Shown one piece after another: positions 11,443 through 24,037 of a DNA stretch of 64,000 nt (positions are counted from its first letter, which is position 1; each line of letters begins with the position of its first letter). Source of the DNA: Colius striatus (Eukaryota > Chordata > Aves > Coliiformes > Coliidae); contig NC_084767.1 of assembly GCF_028858725.1 (NCBI RefSeq), forward strand, positions 19,483,895 to 19,547,894, given 5' to 3'. The position numbers and the translations under genes were made by a program. The notes beneath the pieces were generated by a model. That model did no database searches, was not told the DNA's origin, and saw nothing but the letters and a program-made list of their open reading frames with translations.

Positions 11443-14379
11443 ATCTGAGAGATTCCACAGCACAAATCCAAACTGCTTCAAGTGGTGTTTGTGCCTGGGG
11501 TGCCTCCAAGAGCCTTTCCTTATTTCTGGCCACAGCCTGCCCTGAGGAGTGCTGAGGCTGCAGGTGATGCTTGAACACAAGGACATGCGTCCCCCTCATC
11601 TCTTTCTTTAGGATTAGGACTCTCTTCTGCTGGTCTGCACCCCTCTCAGGGCAGTACTAGAGGAAGTGGGGGGCTTTCCAGGAGCTGCTTTCCAGGTAAG
11701 GGTGGTATTGGGTCAGCAGGCTCCTCACAGCTGGCCGAAACGCTGCCTTCCTCCCTTGACACCTGCAGCCACCCTGGTGCCTGGAAGCCACAAGCAGTGG
11801 ACATGTCAGGAAGAGTGAAGAACAAAACACAAGGTACAGGAGCTGCAGTGGGTAAGGACCCGGGGAGAGGGTTTTTTACAGGTAGATACACCGCTTTACC
11901 CAATAGCTGCTAAACAGATTTTGATGCCCAGAGGCAGAACATTGCTTTGTGTGAATCCCTTTTATCTGTAAGCAGGAGATGATGGCTACCACACAAAGTT
12001 TGAAAAATCAATTCTGTATTTTGCCACTGGAAGATGCAAAGGGTCTTCTGCTTCTCCCCATGTCCACAGAGAACTCTGCCATGCACCTCCAGAAATATTG
12101 ACCTTTGCAAGTTGTGTTTATGGAAACGGAACTCTGCACCCCAAACCCCCACCTGGGGCTCCCAGTATGAGAAAGTGTGAGACTCAGTGCAGCAGCCACT
12201 GCTCCCAGTACCCCTGGGAATGCCAGGTGGGCTCTAAAAGCTGTCAAGCTTAGAGCCACTGCTTCTTGAGAAGGAGAGAGGAATAAGAAATGAAAAACAA
12301 CCCCTGATATGTTTTCTTCTTGGCTCTCTCAGAAAGGCTCTTTCTCTCTGCAGTTTTGCATATCTTTCCTATAGCAACATCACATTATTTTCACCCTTCA
12401 AATGCATAGTCCTGAAAAGGAGAAAAAAAAATAGGTTCCTCAGCAGCCAGAAAACTGTTTTTCCCCACCAGGCTCAGGACTGTCCCTCTGTCACCCCATG
12501 GAGCTGCCCTGGCCGCAGCCCTGGCCTTGGCCCTGGCCCTGCCTCCGCTCCCGTCCAACCCGGGCGCTGGGGAAATCATGCTCCTGGTGTGATATCCAGA
12601 AATGACTGAAATAGCACAAAACTCGTGATTCCAGTGAGTGCACAGTAAATCACAGCCAGCCTGGAATAGCACTTGGTAATCAAATACAGAGCACAGAAAT
12701 ACCCTCCCTGCAGGGCTGCCAGTGAGGGGCTGTGCTCGCGGGTGCAGCCCAGCTGCCGGGACACGAGAACAGGCATCACAGGAAAGCAAACCTGCCTTTC
12801 GACTCACAACAAGGAAACTTTATTTCCCTGGAAGCAGGTGCAGGCTTGGTTACACATAAGCTTTTTTCCACTGGCCGGGGAGGTGTTTGCTCGGCGTCTC
12901 CGAGGCCGTTTCACAAGCATGGCCCTGTCCTCGCAGCCCACAGCCATCCCTGGGAGCCCAGTCCCCTTGGCAGGGCATCTGCACCCAGGGGCTGCCCTAG
13001 CACCTGCCCCATGGGACCAGGATGCGAGTCTCCTCTTTTGCCCTTTATTTTAATGTTTATTTTTCCAGCATCATTTCGACATTGTCATTTGCTTTGGAGA
13101 CAGGGATGGAGATACAGGCGAGGAAAGTGATGCCGGCATGAAGAAACAAAAGAGGTGCTTGCAGGTTGCATGTGTGTCGGGGGTCGGAGAGGGCTGTGCA
13201 CACTGTTGGGGGGTCAGAGAGGGCTGGGCACAGGGGCTCTGAGTGGGATCGGAGGGAGTGGAGGGGAAAGGGGCGGGCACTCCCTGGCCCGTGGCCGCAG
13301 CACCCAAGGGGCTGGTGGCAGCGAGGGGCTGGGGGCCTCATCCCCGCGGAGCAGGGTCAGAACGAGCGGCCCCAGCACCTTCTGGGAAGATTAAGGAGTT
13401 GTATTTTAATAGCTGTTTAAAAGGCCAAATGAGCCCAGCATCTGACCTCACCCCTCAGGCTGGAGGGCACTCTCTAAAAGCAGCATGGGGGGCACTGTTT
13501 TATGGTGCAGCGGTGACAACCCACAGGCCTGCTTGACAAAACACAAGCCCAGCTCCATGACCTGCAGCAGGGACGGCTGCGGGGCCATGGTGAGTACTCG
13601 GCCCCACTGTCCCCTGAACGATACCTGCCCACGGCAGCACGCAGCAGCCCCCTGTCTCTGCAGGGTGGGAGGGAAGCGGGGGAATTTCCCCTCCCATGTT
13701 GGGGGCACCTGGCGGTGGCCAGGCAGGAGCCCAACAGGCTGTTCCTGATGGATGTGGGCTCTTGGCTGGAGGTGTTTGGCTGTGACTGTGCCTTCCCTCT
13801 GCTCAAGTTAGGAGCTTTTTGCTGCTGGGACACTGCTCGCTTGCTTTTCCCCTAAAGAAATCCCATCTCCCCCAGTCCCATAAAGTACATGCAAGACTTG
13901 CAGAGGGCAGTGGTGGCTGTGCAAGGTCACACACAGGTGGAGCTGTCTGGGGGAACCCACAGGTCCTTCCCCACTTGGAGCTCCAGGGGGTAGCGGCACT
14001 TCGATGCCACAACCACTTTGCAGTCACACAGGGCTTAATCCTGCAGCTGGGACAGACAACCCGAGCATGTCTTTGCTTGACATCTGAGGAACTGCGTGTG
14101 TTATTGCTCCCTCCGTCCCACCCGTGGTGGCACACAGGGACAGGAATGGTGGATGCTCAGTGTGACACAATGCTCACCAGTCCCTCCTTCCTGCTTCTTC
14201 CCGCAGCCACCCCACAGGGGCAGGGTCTGCCCATGGCCCCGCACTGCTTGAACGGGGCTGCAAGGGTGGATTTTCACCAGTTCAATGCAGCATTGATTGA
14301 AGTCAGGCTGGTCTGTGGCAGAGGAAAGTTACCTGTGTGAAAAACAAGAAAGCCCAGTGCTGGAGGGCCGTGTTCTGCT

Positions 14380-14700
14380 TAGCAAGTGCATGGTATTTTA
14401 ATTATCCTAACGAACCAGAAACCTCAAAGCAATTATAGTTTGTACATTCGGGCTAATTCAGGTTTCTAGCTTTTGGGAAATAAAGATTAAAAGCAGGTTT
14501 GAGTATTTTTTTTTAAGAAATAGCCATTTAAGGTTCTATTCTCTGGATGAGGAGCTGATTGTTTGAAGACAAGCACAGCAAAGCAGCTTGTAATTTAGCA
14601 CAACTGTTTGACGGCTCACAAGGTAGCACCTAGCTATTACTTATCGTAAATCCTCCCTTCTGTTAATGAAGCTTATTCTCGCTTCTAAACCCCAGACAAA
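14380..14700. promoter_or_regulatory. AT-rich island, candidate conserved non-coding element
   Basis: A unique AT-rich stretch sits inside GC-rich intergenic DNA. It contains several TAAT/ATTA homeodomain-type cores (for example in ttttaattatcctaac), a gggaaataaagattaaaa segment, and no repeat signature or open frame. The contrast in composition and absence of simple repeats suggest selective constraint, but conservation cannot be tested here. Confidence 0.3.
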
Positions 14701-16324
14701 AGGGTCTAGAAAATCACACCTATGCTCTAAAACTCAGTGACGCACTCAGGAAGGGAAGAAAAGTCCCCGCAGCCGGGCACCCTGGAAACCTGCCTGGAAA
14801 TGTGGGGCTCAGGTTATACTGGGAAGGCAGGGAAGATGGTCTGGATGAGAGAGAGCTGGCGGAGTTAAATAAACCCATTTCCACAGGAGATTTCTGTGTC
14901 CCTGCTGACACAGAGCCCGTCTCTCCAGGAGCCCCCGTGGCTCCCCGGCTCTGTGAGAGCGAGAGCGTTGCATCTGCCCTGCTGCTCCCCCTCCCCAGCC
15001 CTGCACCCAGGCCGAGACCGCTGCCCTAGACAATTGGATAATTGCATATCTGCAAATTGATCAGAGCTTTCGTTAGCAACCACCTGTGAGCTGAGAACAG
15101 AGACGATGTAACAGCCAATGGAAAAGGCACCGTGGCTGATCTCCAGAAGGGCTGAAACATGACTTGGGCTAAAGGCAGCCCCCCCGTCGCCAGCGTCCCT
15201 GTGGTGCGAGGGTCGGTGCGTAGCCTGCACCCTTCACACTGCCCAAGTTAAGTCCTAGCTCTCATTTTGGGTGATACCTGGCTCAGGGGCACAGGGAGTG
15301 TTTGGCTGGTGTGGGAGGTGGCACAGTCACCTCTTCCAGAGCCTCCAGAGCTGTCCAGGCAGCTCAGGAGGCCGGGGACCCGTGATGGCCACGGGCTTAG
15401 ACAGCACTGGAATAGAGCTGGAAGCCAGGTCTCTGTCAACCACAGCAAAACATTAGCCTCATGCAAAACTCTCTGGGAGAAGTGGGAGAGGAAAGAAAAC
15501 TGACATAGTCTTATGTAAACATAAGTGCTGATTTGCAGTCGATGGGACAGCACTGCCAGCCTCCCTGGCTGGTTTCTGCTGGTTTCTCAAGCCTGCATTG
15601 AGAAATGCCACAGCTGTGGCTTTCTGTGCTGTGGCTGGAGGTGCCCAGGGCCAGCCCAGAGGGGATGGGGCTGCTATGGGGCCAGTGGAGCTAGTGGGGC
15701 TGATGACCTCCCGTAGCCTCACAGCCTGGCTGGAACATGCTGCTGCTGCAGCAAGTGTTGCAGGTTTGGGGTTTAACTCTATTTCCAAAGCTATTAGAGC
15801 AACTCTCACACAAACAAACTTATTCTAATGTTGTTTACCCAGAACTTACACACGAGGGAGAGCCACCGGCCCAGCCAGCAGCCTGGGCTGGGCTGTTGTG
15901 GCCGTGTCTCACTGTGCCTCTTTGCCTGGCAGCCCCAGCCGGAGGCGGGACACCCGCCCTCTGCCTGGTTCTGGCTGGTGAGAGGGGCCAGGGGGTGGCC
16001 AGGGACTGGGAGAGCGGGGGTGAGCCTTCCCCAGCCTGCGCTCTCCATCATGAAGTTGTGTGCTTAGAGGACAGATGGAACAAACCATCTCTGCCCAAGA
16101 CATGACTTTGCATGTACCTTTTAGAGCTTACGGATCTTGCTGCAGCTGTAATCCATGGTAAATATTTCTGGGGCTGGGAAATGCACGTGCTGCTTCTGAC
16201 CGGCGCCTGCCTTTATTTTTGCTTAGTTTTGGGTTGGGTTTTTTTGTTAAATACAGGTTGCTCAGTGTTGGCCTGGTGTCTGCAACGCCTGCTCCTCCAA
16301 AATGCCTGGGGACAGCCCTCCAGC

Positions 16325-16450
16325 CACAATAAGGAGAACCAATTAAACCACAAGATCATAATCACTCCTCTGTTTATTATTTATTTCCCCAGCAACAATG
16401 ATATATTTAGACCAACAGCTTTGAGCTTTTTCTGACCCATTATTGTCAGC
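16325..16450. promoter_or_regulatory. AT-rich island, candidate conserved non-coding element
   Basis: The stretch includes ccaattaaaccacaagatca and agcaacaatgatatatttag. The tgtttattattta segment resembles Forkhead sites, aacaatg resembles a SOX site, and there are ATTA cores. It lies in GC-rich DNA and has no repeat features. Function is inferred only from composition. Confidence 0.25.
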
Positions 16451-19400
16451 AAATCCCAGCTGCCGTGGACGGCTGCCACAGGAGTGAGCGCTGGCTGTGA
16501 TGAGGGGACCAAGGGACACCGGTGCCATCAGATCCCCGGTCCTAGTGGGGGGAACCCCAAGCCCCTGTGCAGGGCAGGACCTGCAGCGCCAGCAGACTGT
16601 CACCCTAGAGCAGGGCAGGGTTTGGCCCCAGGCATGGGGGTGCATGCAGGTGAGGGGCTTGACTCACACCCGAGAAGCATCTCCACAAAACAGGGATATT
16701 TCTTTTGCTTTGCTGAATGTTGGACTGGGATGGTTGGGTTTTTTTCTGGGTTTTTTGGTAGTTGCTCTGGTTTGAACCTTGTAGGAAGGTACTGGGTTTG
16801 TTTGTGGCAGGAACATGTGCAGTTCTACTGCAGCTCGGCTATAGAAGTACCACCTGAATCCAAAAAAGGGGGACTCCTGGGCAGCCTTAAGAAGTTAAAA
16901 AAGGCTGTTTTTTAATTTAGGATTGCTACTCACAGAGCTGAAGTGCAGGTGTGGTAGGGAGGCAGGCACCACAGTGGGATGGGACAGTGGGCTCAGCCCC
17001 TGTGGTCTGGTGGCAGAGCTGCATCTCTGTGGCTGCGGTGCAGACACGGCTGTGGTCATAGTGACCCGTGGCTCAGTGCTTTGAAAAACACAAGTGGGCT
17101 GCTTGCAGTGCAGCATTAATAACACCATCTGTAAGAGGAATGGCAAAGCACTTTGTGTCTGGCAAAGGAAAAAAGAGTTGTCAAAATGTGATTATTGTTG
17201 AAGCTGGTAATACTTCCTAATGGCCTGTTGGACAAATATTCTAGTTTCGGGGGTCCCCATTCTCTCAGCAGCCTCTGTTTTTCCACTCTCGCTCCTGTAG
17301 CAGTGACTCCACGCCAGCCCATCTCGCTGGGACACTCCATGTCGTGTGGCCGTGGCCTCGTGTGGGCAGGGGCTGGGCACAGAGCACAGCGGTGCCGCTC
17401 CTGGCACAGGGAAGCACCAGCAGCCACTGGCCTGTGGGCAAAGCACTTTCCTGGTCTTTGCCCTGTGCCTGGGTGCTGTTGTGGGGATGCTCACGGGGAA
17501 GCTTGTGGCTTACTGCCCACCAGCAGCGTGGTGCAGCCGTTGGTGCTGGGGGCTCGAGGGATGGGACTGGATAGAGCCAGGATGAGCCCTGTCCTCCCTC
17601 TTGCTGGGTGCTGCTGTCCTGGGCATCCTGCACGGCTCCCCAGGCCCTGGCTGGAGCCAGGGTGCCCGGGCAGCTCCCACAGCAGCACAGGGATCAGAAC
17701 GACTCAGGGCCCTGTGCAGGGTCTTGTTAACTGTGAGGCTGATTAACACCCTGCTCCCAGGGGAAGGCTTGGGCAGCAGGAGAGCAGCATCCCCCGAGTC
17801 TGTTGACTGGTATTTCCCTGGGGCAGCCCCTTGGTGGCTGCTCAGCAGTTCTGGCAGCAGCTTTGCTGTCGGACTTCTCTTTGGTCTAGGGTTTTCCCTT
17901 CTTTCTGCTCCTTTCCTGAAATGAAGCTTATCTGGGCTGTCAGTGCACTTACCCCGAGTGGGCCATTTTGCTTCACTGTCAGCTCCCAATTAACGTGGGC
18001 TGTTTCTGTTCAGGTAATTAAATAGAAAGGCATGCCTGGCAAATGGCACAGGGCATCCACCTGGGGCTTGCCGTGGGTGTCACAGCGAGGCAGTGGCTGT
18101 TCCCACTGGACAAACATCCTTGGGGACGGGGTGGCTGTAACAGTGCCAGGGCCTCCCCCTCCAGTCCTCTGGGAGCAGGGACCTGCTACGCAAACCCCTA
18201 CAGAGAGTCCTGAGGAGATGTAATGTAATCTGCATATATGCTGCATGAAACTTTAGGTTATTCATATTATTCTTTAGTAATATATATTTTATATCCAGAC
18301 ACACACTGAGCAAGCAGGAAAGTGTCCTGTATAGTGTGACAAGGAAGGGATTGGGTGCAGCCACAGCACAGAGCTGTCACTGGTACCTATCTTTTAGCCA
18401 TGTCCCCACCATGTTCTGTCCCATCCTGTTCCAGGCAGTGGCCAGGGATATTCTCCTTCAGCAGAAGCCGTGCAACGTCCCCACAAAAGCCTCCTCGCTG
18501 CAGAGAGCAGAGGGGCTTCTTCCCAGCCTGCACTGTGGTTGATGCTCTGCTGGGTTTTACTGCATTATTCACAACTGCTGGGATTCAGTTTGCTGTGCTA
18601 CAGGCCAGCATTTGGTTTTCCTTTTTTTTCCCTCTCTCTCTTCCCTCTTGCACATAGTACAGCAGAGAGGGTGGGTACATGTGTGTGAGCTGGGCCTGCC
18701 TCAGGGTGATGTTTGGCACCAGCTGCTCAGACCCTCTGGCCACCTCCTGCACAGCCCTGCGGGGCAGTCACGGCCTTCACAGACATACACATATGACAAG
18801 GTACAGATATATACACAATATGCACACATGTCTGTGTGTGAAAGCCTTGTTGCTGCAAAACACTACAACCTCTGTGCCCTCCCTGTCCTGCCCCAGACAC
18901 CAGCCTGCAGCAGAGGGGCTGTCAGGTCATTTGGGAGTTGTGGTGGCTAAGAGGAGAGGAGCCGTGAGCACCGTGAGCACACAGGAGGGCTGTGTGTTGG
19001 GGGCTGCTTGACTTGCTCAATTGGAATGGAGAGGAAAAACAACAAGAGGAGGAAAGGGGAGGAAAACCAAAGGAAGGCTGGAAAAAGAAAGAAGAAAAGT
19101 CTTGAAGAGTTATAAATGATGCCTTGGCCCTGCTGGGTCATTCCCCCTTGCAGGGGACGCTGGGGTAGCCAAGCTGGCCCCACTCTTTGATATCCCACAC
19201 AGTGTGTGGCTTTCCCCAAGGATGCTACTGAGTGAGAGTTTGCCATCCCTGTGGGCACTGATCCTTCCCACTGCAGCTCACGGGCGCTGAGCACTTCGCC
19301 CAGAGCAGAGCCATCCGGCCAGGAGCAGAGGGGCTGCAGTGGCGCGGGACCTGCAGCCCCTCAGCAGCCCAGTGCCGCCAAGCCTGCTCATGTTCTTAAA

Positions 19401-19659
19401 ACAAAGAAACATCCCACTTGAGCCAAAACCAACCAACCCCCCAGCCAGTGTTAGTAAAGAGAAAAAAGCGTGGATGGATTTTCTGAGCTGCCGGGGGGAG
19501 CAGAGGCTGCGTTGGCAGAGGGCTGGGAGGGGAGCCAAGGCCTCTGCTCAGCTCCTGCAGCTGCAGCTCATCCCATGAACACCGGCTCCCGGCTGTGCCT
19601 GCACCACTGGACTCGGCACAATGGGCCACTTTTTCAGCCCCGTATCACATCAAGCAGAA

Positions 19660-20110
19660 AGTATCACCCCTGCCCTACAGCATTAGCAATGCAATTAGTA
19701 GCTGTATTAGATGCTGCATCAGCAGTTTCCCCTCAATCTTTTTGTGTGGTTTGATCTTGAATCAACAGAGCCTATAATTAGAAGGATTTCACTTACTTGT
19801 TATTTTTTAAACTTAAAATTCCCTGTTGTGACCTCAGAGAGTATCCTTAATTATACTTTGGGGCTGTGCCAAGCCTACGAAGTATAGAATACAAATATTT
19901 ACTGCTGCTACTACTCCTCCAGTTTTGCTCCAGAGCAAGTTTTGATCAGCTCTTCTATGTGCTGGGACATTCCAGATCAACAAACTTCTAATGCCCTTGA
20001 AAGAGTTTCTCTAGTTACCCTCCTCCAGTCACACTTTAAGTCGAATAGTTACACTTTTTTATTTTAAAGTGTACGTGGGCTATATATAGTATTTTGAGGT
20101 TCAACAGTAA
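19660..20110. promoter_or_regulatory. AT-rich island, candidate conserved non-coding element
   Basis: About 450 bases of non-repetitive, AT-rich sequence contain clusters such as gcattagcaatgcaattagt, cttaattatactttggggct and a palindromic-looking cactttttta-ttttaaagtg region near 20050-20075. It is the longest such island between the two genes and the strongest candidate for a distal element. No transcription unit is apparent. Confidence 0.3.
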
Positions 20111-23100
20111 GTGAAATCACCAGTAATCTCGACAGGGAAAGGAACTGAGCTCATTGGCGCGTGGCCCTCTGGCAGTGCCGCCGACCCGTGCCAACGCGGG
20201 ATGTGTGGTACAGCACCAGGTGGGTATCCACGGGGCTGCAACCAACAGCCCCCAGAGGTGCCTGTGGAAGGTCTCTGCTGTGCTTGGGCTGAGTGTCTGG
20301 AGCAGGACACCTTCTCCTGGGGCATGGGGGCTCAGCATAGCTGCAGGCAACAGGCTGGCCCTGGGAGCTCAGCCCTGCAGGAACACTGCCCGAGCACTGC
20401 CAAGGGGCCTCGGAGAGAGCCTTGAGCATGGTCAAATACAGAGAGCCACTTCTCCTGCAGAGACACCATCCTCTGGCAAATCATTCAAGCTTCAGTTGTC
20501 ACTGAAGATCCAGGGGAGAGTTGGGGGTGAGAAAGTGAGTAGATGACCAGCAGGATGCTGGAGTGGCAAGCCTGGGCACAGACAGAGATAGTCTGAGGGA
20601 CCAGAACAGCAGGACAGGCAGGTTCAGAGACACAAGGGCAACCCAGGACCCCTCGGGGCCTCACCTGGGATGCTCCTGGCATGTGGCTCTCTTGAGGCTG
20701 CGTCAAAGTGGAAGGACAGGTTGAATGGTGGGAGCCTGAGGACCAGCACTGAGCTTGTGGCTGGTTCCAGGAGACGGGAAACAGGTACCAGAAGCAGGCA
20801 CCCCAAAATGAGGTGGGTCTGAAGGAGGCAGCAACGGCTAAATCTCCGATTTACGGACTTGAAACAGTTGTGACCCCTAAAGCAGCACCACAGAATCTGA
20901 GCCCAAGGAATCCCAGGTAACCTTTGAGGCCACTCCCCCACTCGGAGCTTGGCAGAAGTGCCAGCACTAGTATCATCTTGGAGTCCACTGTGGATGACTA
21001 GTAACTGTAGAGCCAGGGCAGCTTTTCTTTTCCTGTAAAATCTCAGTACTTGTGCCTTGTGTAGCAAAACTCTCTGTGTAACTGGAGCACAACACAAACT
21101 CACACCTCAGTGTGGAAACCAGCACATTGTGGGTGGTCCCAGAGGTCAGTGCTGCAGCTGGGAAACCTTAAATAACACCACTGTAATGATGGCATTTAAT
21201 GGCATCTCTTCCAAACCTGTCTGAAATTCCACCACATCATTGGGCCAGTGTGAACAAAACAACAATCCCAAATTCAAAGCTCAAGCTGGGTTTCACCTAG
21301 ATTTCCTAGGAGCTGAGGGCAGAGCCTAAGTGCACTGTGAAGTGAGGTGGTGGCAGATGGGGGACAGAGCTGCCCGGCTCCTCGCAGCTCACATCGCACT
21401 CCCAAGCCTGGGAGAGCACTGCAGACACTTTGGACTCGCTCCAAGCCACGGCTGACATTGTGGAATGGTTGACATTGTGGGACGGGCACACGGGAGGTGC
21501 AGGAACCCTACAGCGAAATGGGTCCTGATTTTGCACGTGTTTCATGTGCTTTTGATGCAAATGATTTTGTAAATGCAACTGGACAAAGCGGATCCCGAGC
21601 GGAAGTTGAAGACATCCCATAACTGATGCACGCTGCCATTAAGGATATGAGAGACCGTGAGCTGGTACTGTAGCCACAAAGCAGTTGTTTCATCTTAATA
21701 GCTGATGTGTCTCCTTGGAGCATCTTTTCGTAACTGTTTCATGAATAAATGTCGTTATCATAAATCCTGTTCTGGTATTGCCTCTGACCCCAGCCTACAG
21801 CCATCTAGCTCGGAATGAACCAGAGTGAAATTTATGGAAGCCTTTGTTTTAATTGCAAACACTTCAAAGAGATCAGTCCCTGCTGGGAAGTTGGCATTTT
21901 ATGTTGCTATTAAATGAGATTTTATTATAGCACGGATCTCACACTGCCATTCAATGGGGGTGAAGGCGTGGGCTGTGCCAAGGACAAAAAATTGGCAGTT
22001 TTATTTACTGATGGTTTGGAGATACGTTGCTATTTGAAAACTCCAACAGTCACATGCCAGGAATTTCATGGCAGCGTGTGATGGTCTGGGGCTGTGAGAC
22101 TTTCCGAATAGCAAGTGCAACATCTCTACCACCCATCCACAGCCCAACAGAGGTATTTTGCTGTATTGCAAACTTAGGAGGCACTTTTCCACAAGCTTTG
22201 TTACATTTTGCTTTTTGGAAGTCATGACTGTTAGGCAAGGTCCTAGGCCCCATCCCCTGGGCAGGTTAACCCCTTGGACTGATTCCTGCAGCCTGACAGC
22301 CCTTCCTGAGGTGTCTCGGCCTGTACCCCGTCCCACCGTATGCCTCTCAAAAGGTTCTTGGGGGTGCTGTGCTCCCCCACACAGACTCCTCTCCCTGGGA
22401 AGAGATGTGCCCTGTGCCTCATGCAACCACACAAAACCCTTCAATCCCCCTGAAACCCATCGTGGACGCACTATTCCCAGTATCCCACCTCTGAAGTGAG
22501 GCTGAAGGCAGCTGAGGGAGACGCCGGCCCTGGCAGTCACCTGAGACCAACCCAGGGCCACGGCCTCTCAGGGGAGGACTCATGCAACTGGCTGTGAGCA
22601 AGAGAGCTGCCACCAAGCCCCCTTTTGTTACTGCTGTGGGACTTGAGGCAGGATTTCGGCTCATGGAGTGGCTTGAAGAGGCACGAAGGTGGGCAATGGA
22701 ACATCTAACACTGTGTGTTTTTGGCAGCTGGTACCTGCCCTGGCCAGAAGCCTTTAGCATTGTGACAGGTATCAAGCGCTAGCAAGTAATGCAGTAGCAA
22801 CGTACTTTTACAATTAATTCTGGATTGTCTTTTTCTAAGCATATTTTGTGCTGCTTTTCTCTGCTGAACTGTCCAGACACCTCCGGGCCCATCCCCTCTG
22901 CCAGGTGCCCCCCTTCCTCTGCTCCGACACACAGACCTGCTTTCAGTTTGATGAGGGAACCGTGGCAGCGCCTGAAAAACAGCCGTGGCGAAGGCATCGG
23001 CAACTCGGCAAGGTCTGGGGGAACGCCAGTAATGGGTTTTGATTAAACTGTTAATCTGAACATAATTATCACAAATTCGCCCACTCCGGAACTCTGGCAG

Positions 23101-23250
23101 CAATTAGCTTTAGCAGAAATAATTTCTGCATCTGAGGTGAGTAACGAAAACATAAGGGAGCCGCCGCGGCCGTCAGAACCAATCCTGCTGCCCGGGAACA
23201 CAACAACTCTACAAAAGCATTTTGAAGCCATTTAATGAAAAAAGCAGAAT

Positions 23251-23256
23251 TTTATT
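23251..23256 (-). terminator. NR3C1: NR3C1 distal polyadenylation signal AATAAA
   Basis: On the minus strand AATAAA (tttatt on the + strand) is followed after about 15 bases by a CA dinucleotide (complement of 23236-23237) and then by a GU-rich run around 23195-23220 that includes gttgttgtgtt. Signal, cleavage site and downstream element are all in the usual order and spacing. It is the last such arrangement before the composition turns GC-rich. Confidence 0.7.
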
Positions 23257-24000
23257 ATATGGTTTTTTTGTCCATTATTCATCATTGCTGTAAATGGCTC
23301 ACATTTACTGCAACTTCTATACAGATGTGTGGCTTTGTATTACCAGAACAGCAAATTTAAATGAAAAAATAAATGTTCAACAATTCCACACAAGCTTTTA
23401 CAGTCCAACATTTCACTGAGTAGGTGAAAACTACAGACTCGTTACTACAGTATTCAGCATGAATAAAAAACTACAACTTTTATTTTTAAACAGGAGTCAC
23501 TGGTTTAATCTTTTTATGCTGTTTAAAATTACTGTGATAAAAATAATGATTTCTTAATAATGCCATACACCGGTACGATATAGGATTTGTCCCCAGTATA
23601 TATCTTTTGTTTAATATACAAAATAGAATAATGACACGTCGCTGACTCTATGCTGTTATGCAAGTTAGTTGGGAGGTGGGGGATATTTTCATACACACAG
23701 CCTTTCACCAGAAAACGTGTTGCCTCTCACTCTTTGGGAGAGGCCCTAATCCCTTCCTGAAAACTTGGTTCCTACGTGACATCGACGGCTCGGCGGGACC
23801 GAGGGCCGAGCGTAACTCGTGTTATCATACACACAGTGTGAAAAACCCCACGCCAAGGTACGACCCTGAAGTCCTCACGCGCTGACGTTCGACTACGGGA
23901 AACAGGACTGAGCTGACGTTCATCCAGGCACTTCCTCCCGCTTTCTACCTTTTTCTCTGAAAATGGCGAGGTCATTTTCCAGCCTCAGTTGGCACCTTGT

Positions 24001-24037
24001 CCCAGCCCCCTCCCTCCCCACCCCCCCTCCCCACTCC
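24001..24037 (-). repeat. C-rich tract; G-quadruplex-prone in NR3C1 mRNA
   Basis: The + strand is almost pure C with scattered T and A. The transcript strand therefore carries successive runs of four, seven, four, three and five Gs separated by one or two bases. This satisfies the standard four-run G-quadruplex rule with short loops. It lies in the distal third of the NR3C1 3'UTR. Confidence 0.75.

Larger units (their letters stand above)
9204..23235. other. Intergenic region between convergent ARHGAP26 and NR3C1
   Basis: About 14 kb separates the predicted 3' ends of the two genes. I recognise no coding exon on either strand. The frames of 100-190 codons found here lack domains, fall in GC-rich DNA where stop codons are rare, and have no conserved-looking composition. 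The region includes a hairpin (10744-10799), a G-rich tract (10829-10897), a CR1 fragment (11305-11442) and AT-rich islands at about 14380-14700, 15030-15120, 16325-16450, 19660-20110 and 21830-22060 that are candidate regulatory elements. Confidence 0.7.

Noticed and set aside
13819..14340. 173-codon open frame in the intergenic region
   Set aside because: No domain, low-complexity composition and no splice or promoter context; overlapping frames on the other strand are equally long.
17195..17746. 183-codon open frame
   Set aside because: Rich in Gly, Pro, Cys and Trp from GC-rich DNA, without a domain or similarity I recognise.
22001..22561. 186-codon minus-strand open frame upstream of the NR3C1 3' end
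   Set aside because: No recognisable motif, and several overlapping frames on both strands. GC-rich DNA keeps frames open by chance.
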